Source of the DNA: Muribaculaceae bacterium Isolate-104 (HZI)
GTDB lineage: Bacteria; Bacteroidota; Bacteroidia; Bacteroidales; Muribaculaceae
DNA: 64,000 nt
Reading direction: 5' to 3'
Assembly: GCA_003762715.1 (NCBI GenBank)
Contig: RIBJ01000033.1
Location: 82,602 to 146,601 of the forward strand
How positions within the stretch are numbered: position 1 is the stretch's first letter; each line of letters begins with the position of its first letter. Positions 8,600 through 17,413 of this stretch are shown piece by piece. A program made the translations under genes and the position numbers. The notes under the pieces are model-generated. The model was given only the letters and a program-made list of their open reading frames with translations, ran no database searches and had not been told where the DNA came from.

Positions 8600-8661
8600 T
8601 AGCGCGAACCGGCATTGTCGCCGGTGTATGCGCGAACGTTTCAGATGCTATATATAAATAT

Positions 8662-10161
8662 ATGAGAAGAATGCAGATTGGCAAGAGTATTGTGCCATGG
8701 GCGCTTGCAATGGCGGCTCTGTGTGACTGCGGTGTATATGCCGCTCCGGTTGCCGGTAGTGTCAGCCTGGACTCCTGCCGCACAATGGCTTTGAAAAGCA
8801 ACAAAAAGATGCTTATCGGCAACGAACGGGTGAATATGGCCCATTATCAGAACCGTGAGGCGTTTGCCGCTTATTTGCCGTCGATAGATTTTGCGGGCGG
8901 CTATATGTACAACCAGAAGGAGTTGTCGATATTTTCGTCAGACCAGCTGCTCCCCACCAAGACATTCAATCTTGAGAAACAGACTTACGAATTCAATCTG
9001 GTAAAGAACCCCGTTACCGGCGAGCCGATAAAAGGTCCTGACGGTCAGTATATTCCCGAGACTGTAGCCCTTATTCCTAAAGAGGCTATGACCTATAATA
9101 TACACAATGTGTTTTTCGGAGCCGTTACTCTCACGCAGCCGGTTTTCATGGGCGGAAAAATTGTGGCTATGAACAAGCTGACCAAGTTTGCGGAAAATCT
9201 TGCCAAAGAGATGCGCAGCAACGAGGCGGAAAATATAATATATGCCGTGGATGCCGCTTACTGGCAGGTTGTGTCGCTCAAAGCAAAAAAGCGTCTTGCC
9301 GACTCGTATGTGGCTTTGCTGGACACGCTCCGCGCCAATGTGAACGCCATGGTGGAGCAGGGAGTCGCGACCAGGAGCGACCTGCTTACCGTAGAGGTGA
9401 AGCTAAATCAGGCGCAAGTGGACCAGACCAAGGTGGACAACGGGCTTGTGTTGTCGAGAATGGCGCTTGCCCAGGTGTGCGGTCTGCCTGTGCATACACA
9501 AATGACATTGCAGGATGAAGATTCCGAAGATGCCTGGGAGTGTGGAACAACACCGCCGGCAAACAGCTATGACATGGAGGAGGTGTATGCCCGCCGTCCC
9601 GACCTTAAGGCGCTTGAACTTGGAGTAAAAATATATGGTCAGCAGGCAAATGTGGCAAAAGCTTCCATGATGCCCAATCTTGCTGTCATAGGGTCTTACT
9701 CTTTCAGCAACCCGAATATGTTTGACGGATTCAGACGCCGGTTTGACGGAGCTTTCAGTGTGGGTGCCATGCTCACTGTACCTATCTGGCACTGGGGTGG
9801 CAACTATAACAAATATCGTGCTGCAAAAGCGCAGACACGCATCGCCGCGCTTGAGCTTGAGGACGCGCGCGAAATGGTAGACCTACAGGTGAGCCAGAGC
9901 GCGTTCAAGGCTCAGGAAGCTATAAAGACATTCTCGACCACCGAATCCAATCTGGCGAAAGCCGACGAGAATCTGCGGCAGGCAAATCTCGGTTTCCGGG
10001 AAGGAGTCATGACTGTGGACAATGTCATGGAGGCGCAAACCGCGTGGCTTAAGGCTAATTCGGAAAACATCGACGCGATGATAGATGTGCATCTTTGCGA
10101 TGTGTATCTGAGCAAAGTGCTTGGCACTTTGGCTGTTCCTGATTTTGAATCTGAAAAATAA
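8662..10161 (+). CDS. TolC-family outer membrane efflux protein (499 aa)
   Basis: Outer membrane channel of a tripartite exporter. The start at 8662 gives MRRMQIGKSIVPWALAMAAL, a normal signal peptide cut near VYA-APVAG; the in-frame extension back to 8533 would precede the signal peptide and overlap the probable promoter. The mature part has the two repeated long-helix regions of the outer membrane factor family: VSLDSCRTMALKSNKKMLIGNE at the first helix pair and RRPDLKALELGVKIYGQQANVAKASMMPNL-type segments at the second. It is followed after 6 bases by an HlyD-type adaptor and then two ABC-2 permeases, so it serves that system. Substrate unknown. Confidence 0.88.
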   Translation: MRRMQIGKSIVPWALAMAALCDCGVYAAPVAGSVSLDSCRTMALKSNKKMLIGNERVNMAHYQNREAFAAYLPSIDFAGGYMYNQKELSIFSSDQLLPTKTFNLEKQTYEFNLVKNPVTGEPIKGPDGQYIPETVALIPKEAMTYNIHNVFFGAVTLTQPVFMGGKIVAMNKLTKFAENLAKEMRSNEAENIIYAVDAAYWQVVSLKAKKRLADSYVALLDTLRANVNAMVEQGVATRSDLLTVEVKLNQAQVDQTKVDNGLVLSRMALAQVCGLPVHTQMTLQDEDSEDAWECGTTPPANSYDMEEVYARRPDLKALELGVKIYGQQANVAKASMMPNLAVIGSYSFSNPNMFDGFRRRFDGAFSVGAMLTVPIWHWGGNYNKYRAAKAQTRIAALELEDAREMVDLQVSQSAFKAQEAIKTFSTTESNLAKADENLRQANLGFREGVMTVDNVMEAQTAWLKANSENIDAMIDVHLCDVYLSKVLGTLAVPDFESEK

Positions 10162-10167
10162 AAAGAT

Positions 10168-11178
10168 ATGGCAGAGACATACAACAATGACGCTGAAAAG
10201 CGCGAGAGCCGCACAATAATGGCAGCGGTTCTTGCCGTAGTGGTCGCCACCGCTGTGCTGGCGATAATAGGCTTCTGTTTTCTTAACGAGCCCGATGAAA
10301 TAATAGAAGGACAGGCAGACGCTACATCCGTGAGGGTCAGTGGCAAACTCCCCGGCAGAGTTGCCGAGCTATATGTGAAGGAGGGCGACATGGTCAAGGC
10401 CGGAGACACTCTGGTGCATATCCACTCATCGCTTGCCGAGGCAAAACTTATGCAGGCGGAAGCGATGCAGACCGCGGCATCGGCTCAGAACCGGAAGGTG
10501 GATGCCGGTACCCGCTCGCAGATTATAACCGCCGCTCGTGAAATGGTGGCGCAGGCGCAGGCGGCAGTTACCATCACAAAGAAAACTTACGACCGCATGG
10601 AGGCGCTGTACAAGCAGGATGTTGTTTCCGAACAGAAACGCGATGAGGCAAAAGCCGCGTACGATGCTGCCGTGGCAGCCAAGCAGGCGGCGGAAAGCCA
10701 GCTGAGTCTTGCGGTGTCCGGCGCTCAGAAAGAGGACAAAGAGAGTGCAGCCGCAATGGTCAATGTGGCGAAAGGCGGAGTGCTTGAGGTGGAGAGCCTT
10801 CTCGAGGACCAGTACCTGACCGCGCCGTGTGACGGTCAGATAGACCAGGTGTACCCCGAGGAAGGGGAGCTTGTAAGCCTCGGAGCGCCCATAATGAGCC
10901 TGCTGAAGATTTCAGACAAGTGGGTGGTGTTCAATGTCCGTGAAACACTCCTGAACGATATGCGCCTCGGCGACACTATCACTGTCATGATTCCGGCGCT
11001 GGATAAAAAAGAGACTAAGGCGAGGATATACTATGTGCGCGATTTGGGCAGCTATGCCACCTGGAGGGCAACCAAGTCTACCGGCGACTGGGACAGCCGT
11101 ACATTCGAGGTGAAAGCGACGCCGCTCGACACAATTCCGGCACTTCGTCCGGGCATGACCGTCATTTACAAAAAATAA
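10168..11178 (+). CDS. HlyD/EmrA-type membrane fusion protein (336 aa)
   Basis: Periplasmic adaptor linking the inner membrane permeases to the TolC channel. One membrane segment near residues 17-38 (VLAVVVATAVLAIIGFCFL), then the first lipoyl half (GKLPGRVAELYVKEGDMVKAGD), an alanine-rich coiled-coil hairpin (about residues 90-200), and the second lipoyl half and beta-barrel (APCDGQIDQVYPEEGELV; LRPGMTVIYKK at the end). Length and domain order are usual for the family. Gaps of 6 bases on either side place it firmly in the operon. Confidence 0.88.
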   Translation: MAETYNNDAEKRESRTIMAAVLAVVVATAVLAIIGFCFLNEPDEIIEGQADATSVRVSGKLPGRVAELYVKEGDMVKAGDTLVHIHSSLAEAKLMQAEAMQTAASAQNRKVDAGTRSQIITAAREMVAQAQAAVTITKKTYDRMEALYKQDVVSEQKRDEAKAAYDAAVAAKQAAESQLSLAVSGAQKEDKESAAAMVNVAKGGVLEVESLLEDQYLTAPCDGQIDQVYPEEGELVSLGAPIMSLLKISDKWVVFNVRETLLNDMRLGDTITVMIPALDKKETKARIYYVRDLGSYATWRATKSTGDWDSRTFEVKATPLDTIPALRPGMTVIYKK

Positions 11179-11184
11179 TATACG

Positions 11185-12348
11185 ATGTTCAGAATCCTTC
11201 GGCAATCCATTGGTTATGGCTGGCGCTATTTTTGCTCGCGCAGAGTGTTTTTTGTGTGCGCCATAATTGTGCCTATAGCCGTGGCGTTCTTTTTCATAGA
11301 CCTGATGAAAGAGGGTCTGCCGCTGAAGGTGCCTGTGTCTATTGTCGACCTGGACCGGTCGTCGCTGTCAAGAAGGATAGTGCGCAACCTCGGGTCTACG
11401 GAGCTTATAGATGCCGCGCACATGGACGACAGTTACTCGACGGCGATAGCGCGGGTTAGAAACGGCGAGACATTCGGTTTCTTCATAATACCGCGCGATT
11501 TCCAGCGCGATGCCATGAATGGGGCCGGCACTACAATAACATTTGTCAGCGACATGACAGTGTTTGTGCCCGGCACACTGGCATTCAAAGGTTTCAAGAC
11601 AATGGCTGTGACATCCGCAGGTGGTCTGGTGCAGACAACCCTCGTCAGCTCGGGCATAAACGAGCAGGTCGCAGGAACATTGCTGCAACCGGTAATAATA
11701 GGCACTCAGGCGGTAGGCAACCCCTGGACCAACTACTCCTACTATCTTTGCAACTCGTTCATACCCGGAGCGCTCGCTCTGATGGTCATGCTGCTGACAT
11801 GCTACACCATGTGTGATGAAATAAAAAAAGGCACATCGGTGCAGTGGCTGCGGCGCAGCGGCGGGTCGATTGTGGTTGCCGTGGTCGGCAAACTGATTCC
11901 CCAGGCAGTTGTTTTCAGCGTAATAGGAATCGGGTTGCAGGCGGCGATGTTCGGATTCCGTTATTTCCCGCTCAATTGTCCCGCATGGCACATGATTCTG
12001 GCAATGGTGCTGCTTGTCATTGCCAGCCAGGGATTTGCAATGGCGCTTGTGTGCGCTGTGCCTAACCTGCGGCTCAGTGTCAGCCTCGCATCTCTGACCG
12101 GCATACTGTCGTTCTCGATTGCGGCTTATTCTTTCCCTGTGCAGAGCATGTACGGAGCAATTGGTATATTCAGCTATATACTGCCCACACGATATTATTT
12201 TCTAATCTATGCCGATCAGGCACTCAACGGCATTCCGCTGTTTTACTCCCGTTGGTACTATGTGGCTCTCCTGATATTCCCGCTTGTGGGGCTTGCAGGG
12301 CTGAGTCGCTTTAAAAAGCATTGTCTTGATCCGGTATATGTTCAATAA
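11185..12348 (+). CDS. ABC-2 type permease, YhhJ-like (387 aa)
   Basis: Inner membrane subunit of an ABC-2-like exporter. One N-terminal membrane helix (VFFVCAIIVPIAVAFFFIDL) is followed by a large periplasmic domain of about 150 residues that begins with the family-typical PVSIVDLDRSSLSRRIVRNL, and then five or six clustered membrane helices from about residue 185 to the end. It is paired with a second, similar permease 12 bases downstream. No nucleotide-binding subunit is encoded in the operon, so the energy source is not visible here. Confidence 0.85.
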   Translation: MFRILRQSIGYGWRYFCSRRVFFVCAIIVPIAVAFFFIDLMKEGLPLKVPVSIVDLDRSSLSRRIVRNLGSTELIDAAHMDDSYSTAIARVRNGETFGFFIIPRDFQRDAMNGAGTTITFVSDMTVFVPGTLAFKGFKTMAVTSAGGLVQTTLVSSGINEQVAGTLLQPVIIGTQAVGNPWTNYSYYLCNSFIPGALALMVMLLTCYTMCDEIKKGTSVQWLRRSGGSIVVAVVGKLIPQAVVFSVIGIGLQAAMFGFRYFPLNCPAWHMILAMVLLVIASQGFAMALVCAVPNLRLSVSLASLTGILSFSIAAYSFPVQSMYGAIGIFSYILPTRYYFLIYADQALNGIPLFYSRWYYVALLIFPLVGLAGLSRFKKHCLDPVYVQ

Positions 12349-12360
12349 CCCATTGGCAAT

Positions 12361-13575
12361 ATGAAATCAAAACACGGCATATTTCATTGGTTCGAATCAC
12401 TTTCGCGGGTTTGGGCGCGCGAGTTCAGACTCGTTGTACGCGACCCCGGAGTGCTGCTGTTCTTTTTCGGGCTGCCTCTTCTATACCCCGTGGTCTATAC
12501 GCTCATATATAATACCGAAGTGATAAGAGACCTCCCGGTGGCGGTGGTGGACCACAGCCGCACTGCCGAGAGCCGCGCTCTCGCAAGAATGGTTGATGCA
12601 ACATCCGGACTAATGGTTTATGATTATTGCCCTGACATATCTTCGGCGCGCAGGCTGAGCAATGAAAAAAAGGTGTTCGGCGTTCTTGAAATTCCGGCAG
12701 ACTATGCCAAACGGCTCGGTCGCGGTGAGCAGGCGCATGTAACATATTATTCCGACATGAGTCTGCTGTTGCGCTACCGCACGGCGCTGAGTGCGCTTAC
12801 CGAGGTGCAGTTGAGCCTTTGTGATGAAATCCGCTCGGAAACAGTGGCAAATCTCGGCATAGTAACGCAGACCATTGACGGCTCGCCGATAGCAGCCGAC
12901 TCGGTTATGACCGGAGACCCCACACAGGGATTCGCCTCGTTTATAATCCCCGGAATAATTGTGCTTATTCTACAGCAAAGCATGATTCTCGGCATAACGA
13001 TGCTTGCCGGAGCAAGTGCGGAGAGGCGTCGGCGCAACAGAGGCTATGACCCCATGGCTATCGATGCCGGCGCTGCTACAACCATAATCGGCAAATCGCT
13101 CTGTTATTTGGTTTGTTATATACCCATGACGCTGTATGTGCTTCACATAGTGCCTGTTATGTTTTCTTTGCCTCATGTCGGCAGTATATGGCACAGCTTT
13201 TTGTTCATACTGCCGCTGCTTCTTGCCTCATCCATGCTCGGACAGTTTCTTGGCGTGTTTGTCACCGAACGCGAAAGCTCCATGCTGGTGGTGGTGTTTA
13301 CATCTATCATATTCCTGTTTCTCAGCGGACTCACATGGCCGCGCTATGCGATGAGTCCGTTCTGGAAACTTGTAGGGGATATGATTCCGGCAACCTGGGG
13401 TGTCGAAGGGTTTATCCGCATCAACAGCAACGGTGCGACAATCGGCGAGCAGCGCACGCCTTATATGATGCTCTGGGGGCTGACTATATTGTATTTTTGC
13501 GGCACCTGTATTCTCCGTCACATTAATTTTAAAGGAGGAAGGCTCAAAAGTGAGCCGTCTGTCTCAAAAAATTAA
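12361..13575 (+). CDS. ABC-2 type permease (404 aa)
   Basis: The second permease of the exporter, with the same layout as its upstream neighbour. An N-terminal helix (GVLLFFFGLPLLYPVVYTLI) precedes a periplasmic domain opening with LPVAVVDHSRTAESRALARM, and five or six helices lie in the C-terminal half. A conserved PRYAMSPFWKLVGDMIPATW segment lies near the end. The two proteins probably form a heterodimer. It is the last gene of the operon; the following gene has its own promoter element overlapping the end of the intergenic space. Confidence 0.85.
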   Translation: MKSKHGIFHWFESLSRVWAREFRLVVRDPGVLLFFFGLPLLYPVVYTLIYNTEVIRDLPVAVVDHSRTAESRALARMVDATSGLMVYDYCPDISSARRLSNEKKVFGVLEIPADYAKRLGRGEQAHVTYYSDMSLLLRYRTALSALTEVQLSLCDEIRSETVANLGIVTQTIDGSPIAADSVMTGDPTQGFASFIIPGIIVLILQQSMILGITMLAGASAERRRRNRGYDPMAIDAGAATTIIGKSLCYLVCYIPMTLYVLHIVPVMFSLPHVGSIWHSFLFILPLLLASSMLGQFLGVFVTERESSMLVVVFTSIIFLFLSGLTWPRYAMSPFWKLVGDMIPATWGVEGFIRINSNGATIGEQRTPYMMLWGLTILYFCGTCILRHINFKGGRLKSEPSVSKN

Positions 13576-13586
13576 ACTATTGTCAC

Positions 13587-13594
13587 TAACTTTG
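13587..13594 (+). promoter_or_regulatory. -7 element of the serine acetyltransferase gene
   Basis: TAACTTTG ends only 7 bases before the ATG at 13602, so the transcript would have almost no 5' leader. No TTTG is seen at -33. Confidence 0.5.
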
Positions 13595-13601
13595 CACCGT
13601 T

Positions 13602-14528
13602 ATGGACAACAAGGCAAGTTTCCGCGGTGTGGCGCAAGGGTGCGCAGATGAAATCGCAGCTGTAGTGACACGGCTGATGGAACACAGCGCGGTCAGATTG
13701 CCTCATGACGGAGCCGGTGCCTCTGCTCCTTTGCCCGACCATGAGGAGGTGGGCAAAATAATAGCACTTGGCGGACGTCTGATTTTCCCGGGATTTTTCG
13801 GAAAGTCAGGCGTGTCGCCATCCAATCTGTCATACTATACCGGAATCGCTGTCGAAGAGATGTTCAATTCTCTCAGGAGCCAGATTGCCGCCGGTCTCGC
13901 TTTCGGCGAAAGTCCCGTAAACAGTCTGTGCGACAGGGCAGAGGCCCTTGCCCTTGAATTTCTGCAATCTCTGCCCGATATGCGAAGAGTGCTGCTTGCC
14001 GATGCATGGGCTACATACTTCGGCGACCCGGCGGCGACCTCGGCAGACGAAGTCATATTCTGCTACCCGGGATTAAGGGCTACTGTAAACTATCGTATCG
14101 CCCACAGGCTTGCCATGCTTGGAGTGCCGGTGATTCCCCGCATGATAACCGAGCAGGCTCACCGTGATACCGGTATTGACATTCATCCGGGAGCGGTAAT
14201 CGGCGAACGTTTTGTCATTGACCACGGAACAGGTGTTGTGATAGGCGCCACTTCAATTATTGGCGACAACGTAAAGATTTACCAGGGTGTGACACTCGGT
14301 GCACGCAGCTTTGACAGAGATGAGTTTGACAATCCGGTAAAAGGAGTGCCGCGCCACCCCGTTATCGGCAATAATGTGGTAATATACTCCAACACAACCG
14401 TTCTGGGTCGAATAAATGTCGGCGACGGAGCGGTTATCGGCGGAAATCTTTGGGTAACCGAAGATGTGGCTCCGGGCGAAAAGCTGGTGCAGGCCCGCCA
14501 TGACAATATATTGAGATTTAAACAATAA
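13602..14528 (+). CDS. cysE: serine O-acetyltransferase (308 aa)
   Basis: Transfers acetyl from acetyl-CoA to L-serine, the first step of cysteine synthesis in the cytoplasm. The N-terminal half is helical, as in the CysE/EpsC family. The C-terminal left-handed beta-helix shows hexapeptide repeats (IDIHPGAVIGERFVIDHGTG, VVIGATSIIGDNVKIYQG, PVIGNNVVIYSNTTVLG). The DHGTGVVIG segment holds the catalytic Asp-His pair. Length is as expected for the Bacteroidota form. A -7 element 7 bases upstream suggests a leaderless or nearly leaderless mRNA. The next gene follows after 20 bases. Confidence 0.88.
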   Translation: MDNKASFRGVAQGCADEIAAVVTRLMEHSAVRLPHDGAGASAPLPDHEEVGKIIALGGRLIFPGFFGKSGVSPSNLSYYTGIAVEEMFNSLRSQIAAGLAFGESPVNSLCDRAEALALEFLQSLPDMRRVLLADAWATYFGDPAATSADEVIFCYPGLRATVNYRIAHRLAMLGVPVIPRMITEQAHRDTGIDIHPGAVIGERFVIDHGTGVVIGATSIIGDNVKIYQGVTLGARSFDRDEFDNPVKGVPRHPVIGNNVVIYSNTTVLGRINVGDGAVIGGNLWVTEDVAPGEKLVQARHDNILRFKQ

Positions 14529-14548
14529 AAGCCTACATATAAAACAAG

Positions 14549-16093
14549 ATGCAGGAAAACCAACAGTTTGAGATGGTGGCAAAGACCTTTCAGGGTCTGG
14601 AAGATGTGCTTGCCGAAGAGTTGCGCTCGCTTGGCGCGGTTAATGTGGAGCCGGGAAGGCGTATGGTGTCGTTTGAGGGCGACAAGGCTATGCTTTACCG
14701 TGCGAATATGTGCTGCCGCACGGCGTTGAGAATCCTAAAGCCTATATACAAGTTTGTGGCTAAGGATGCCGATGAACTTTATGAGATGGTTAAGGAATAC
14801 GACTGGACCAAGATATTGTCGCTTGACAAAACCTTTTCTCTTGACACAGTCAGCAACTCCGATGAGTTCACTCATTCGCGTTTTGTCACTTATAGGGTCA
14901 AGGACGGCATTGTGGACTTTTTCAAGGACCGTTTCGGTCCCGACAAACGCCCCGGTGTGAGACTCCAGGATGCAGATGTGATGATAAACGTACACATTTC
15001 CGGCGAAAGAGTCACACTGTCGCTTGATTCGTCCGGCGAGTCTCTGCATCGCCGTGGCTATCGTGTGGCACAGACCGAGGCGCCGATAAATGAAGTTCTT
15101 GCGGCAGGTATAATCCTTAAAAGCGGCTGGCGTGGCGATTGTCCGTTTGTCGACCCCATGTGCGGCTCAGGTACGTTTCTGGTGGAAGCGGCTCTGATTG
15201 GAGCAGGCATTATGCCCGGCATATACCGTAAGAAATTCGCTTTTGAATCCTGGCACGATTTTGATGCCGAGCTTTTCGACAGCATTTACAACGACGAGTC
15301 ATCCGAAAAAGAGATGACATGCAAGATTTATGGAGCGGATATATCGCCTAAGGCTGTCGCCATCGCCGAGAAAAACATCAAGCAGGCAGGCGTGGCGAAA
15401 TATATAGACCTTAAGGTAAAGCCGCTTAGCCAATGGGAAGAAGCTCCGGCTGACGGCATACTTATAACCAATCCTCCTTACGGAGAACGCATAGGCAGTG
15501 ACGACATGGAAGGGCTGTACCGTCTTATCGGCACCAAGCTGAAGCGGGTGTTTACAGGCTACCACGCCTGGATAATCGGCTATCGCGAAGAGTATTTCAA
15601 CAGTATCGGACTGTCACCCTCGCTAAAAGAGACTCTGCTCAACGGCGGGCTTGAGTGTGAGTTGCGCGAATACATAATTTTTGACGGCGATTACCAGAGC
15701 TTCCGCAAATCCGGGCGCTCTCTGCGCAACGGTGACGACGCACAAGAAAAGAAAACTCGAATTTCGAGACGCCTTACCGACGACGAATGGAAACGGGAAG
15801 CCCGCAAAAAAGGTTTCGGAGGCAAGGAGGCTTCTCATGGCCGGCGCCGCGACAATGAGAAGGATAGACCCCGCCGTAAGGATGACCGCCGTAACCGTTT
15901 GGAAGAAACATATCGCCCCAAAAAAGGCAGATTTGCCGATAAACGTCGTGAAGAAACTTTTGAAGAAGAGAATCCGCTGGCGCGCCGTCGCAACGAAGAC
16001 GCTCTTAAAAGTCTTGTGGGAAAGCAGCCTACTCTGCGGCCCGCAGGCGATAGCGTTGTAATGAGAACGCGCAAAGGATGGAAAAAGAAATAA
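14549..16093 (+). CDS. rlmL: THUMP-domain 23S rRNA guanine-N2 methyltransferase, RlmL-like (514 aa)
   Basis: Methylates a guanine in 23S rRNA (G2445 in E. coli numbering for RlmL). An N-terminal ferredoxin-like/THUMP RNA-binding region (residues about 1-160) is followed by a Rossmann methyltransferase with the SAM motif VDPMCGSGTFLVEAAL (about residue 205) and the catalytic NPPYGER (about residue 309). Unlike the E. coli RlmKL fusion it lacks the RlmK domain. The last 125 residues are a highly charged Arg/Lys/Glu tail, probably disordered and RNA-binding, ending in TRKGWKKK. The frame ends 23 bases before the preferred purD start. Confidence 0.85.
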   Translation: MQENQQFEMVAKTFQGLEDVLAEELRSLGAVNVEPGRRMVSFEGDKAMLYRANMCCRTALRILKPIYKFVAKDADELYEMVKEYDWTKILSLDKTFSLDTVSNSDEFTHSRFVTYRVKDGIVDFFKDRFGPDKRPGVRLQDADVMINVHISGERVTLSLDSSGESLHRRGYRVAQTEAPINEVLAAGIILKSGWRGDCPFVDPMCGSGTFLVEAALIGAGIMPGIYRKKFAFESWHDFDAELFDSIYNDESSEKEMTCKIYGADISPKAVAIAEKNIKQAGVAKYIDLKVKPLSQWEEAPADGILITNPPYGERIGSDDMEGLYRLIGTKLKRVFTGYHAWIIGYREEYFNSIGLSPSLKETLLNGGLECELREYIIFDGDYQSFRKSGRSLRNGDDAQEKKTRISRRLTDDEWKREARKKGFGGKEASHGRRRDNEKDRPRRKDDRRNRLEETYRPKKGRFADKRREETFEEENPLARRRNEDALKSLVGKQPTLRPAGDSVVMRTRKGWKKK

Positions 16094-16116
16094 TGTCACA
16101 AAAAACTGATTTTGCT

Positions 16117-17403
16117 ATGAATATACTTTTGCTGGGAAGCGGAGGCAGAGAGTCTGCCCTTGCTTGGAAGATGGCGCAAAGCCCACTTCTTGACAAATTG
16201 TTTATTGCTCCGGGTAACGGCGGCACCTCACAGTATGGCACGAATGTGGCTATGTCACCGCTTGATTTTGAGGCTATCGACGCCTTTGTGACTGAAAATG
16301 GCATTGACATGATTGTCGCCGGCAATGAGGACCCGCTCGTAGCCGGACTGTATGATTATTTTGAAGACAAACCGGTAAAAGTGTGCGGCCCTTCGAAGGC
16401 AGGAGCCGCTCTCGAAGGCAGCAAGGACTTCGCAAAGCGGTTTATGCAGGCAAACGGCATTCCCACCGCGCGCTACCGCTCTTTCAACGCCTCCACTCTC
16501 GCCGAAGGCAAGGAGTTCCTGGCAAGCCTCAACCCTCCCTATGTGCTGAAGGCAGACGGCCTTGCTGCCGGCAAGGGGGTTCTTATTATAGATTCTTTGG
16601 AGGAAGCTCAGAAAGCTCTTGAGGAAATGCTCGCCGGCATGTTTGGCAAATCATCTGCAACAGTGGTTGTCGAGGAGTTCCTCAGCGGCATAGAATGCTC
16701 GGTGTTTGTGCTGACTGATGGCGAAGGCGGATACCGCGTGCTCCCTGTAGCAAAAGATTATAAACGTATTGGTGAAGGTGACACCGGACTCAATACCGGG
16801 GGCATGGGCGCGGTAAGCCCGGTGATATTTGCTGACGAAGAGTTCATGGCAAAAGTGGACGCACGCATAATAAAGCCTACTATCAAAGGTCTCAGAGATG
16901 CAGGAATAGTGTACCGCGGGTTTATATTCCTCGGACTTATCAATGTGGGCGGAGAGCCTATGGTCATTGAGTACAATGTGCGCATGGGCGACCCCGAAAC
17001 CGAAGCCGTGATGCTGAGGGTTGATTCCGACCTCGTTGAACTTCTTGACGCGGCGGCTTCCGGAGCCCTCGGTGACCTGGAATTGCGTCACAGCCCCGAT
17101 CCTGCCGTAACAGTAATGATGGTTTCGGAAGGCTACCCCGGCTCTTACCCCAAGGGTCGCGAGATAACCGGACTTGAGTCGGTGGAAGAGAGCATACCCT
17201 TCCATGCCGGAACCGCTGTCGACGCAGATGGCAGACTGGTTACATCCGGCGGTCGTGTGATTTCAGTAAGCTCCACAGGCAAAGACATAGCCGATGCCTT
17301 GGCTAAAAGCTATCGTTCGATTGAAAAGATAAAATTCGACGGCAAATACTCCAGACGCGACATTGGAGCTGATCTGATGGCTCTCGCTTCCAAGAAAAAC
17401 TGA
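16117..17403 (+). CDS. purD: phosphoribosylamine-glycine ligase (428 aa)
   Basis: ATP-dependent joining of glycine to phosphoribosylamine in purine synthesis. I place the start at 16117 because MNILLLGSGGRESALAWKM is the normal PurD N-terminus; an in-frame ATG at 16078 would add 13 residues and overlap the upstream gene. ATP-grasp features are clear: PYVLKADGLAAGKGVLI, VVEEFLSGIECSVFVL, and the metal-binding EYNVRMGDPETEAVML. Length is standard. It lies in a run of closely spaced rightward genes. Confidence 0.92.
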   Translation: MNILLLGSGGRESALAWKMAQSPLLDKLFIAPGNGGTSQYGTNVAMSPLDFEAIDAFVTENGIDMIVAGNEDPLVAGLYDYFEDKPVKVCGPSKAGAALEGSKDFAKRFMQANGIPTARYRSFNASTLAEGKEFLASLNPPYVLKADGLAAGKGVLIIDSLEEAQKALEEMLAGMFGKSSATVVVEEFLSGIECSVFVLTDGEGGYRVLPVAKDYKRIGEGDTGLNTGGMGAVSPVIFADEEFMAKVDARIIKPTIKGLRDAGIVYRGFIFLGLINVGGEPMVIEYNVRMGDPETEAVMLRVDSDLVELLDAAASGALGDLELRHSPDPAVTVMMVSEGYPGSYPKGREITGLESVEESIPFHAGTAVDADGRLVTSGGRVISVSSTGKDIADALAKSYRSIEKIKFDGKYSRRDIGADLMALASKKN

Positions 17404-17413
17404 ACAAGATACA

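Noticed and set aside
8533..8661. Upstream start of the TolC gene at 8533
   Set aside because: It would put 43 residues before a good signal peptide and place a -7 promoter element inside the coding region.
12388..12402. GGTTCGAATC-like T-arm motif
   Set aside because: It sits inside the permease coding region and no acceptor stem or anticodon arm surrounds it, so it is not a tRNA.
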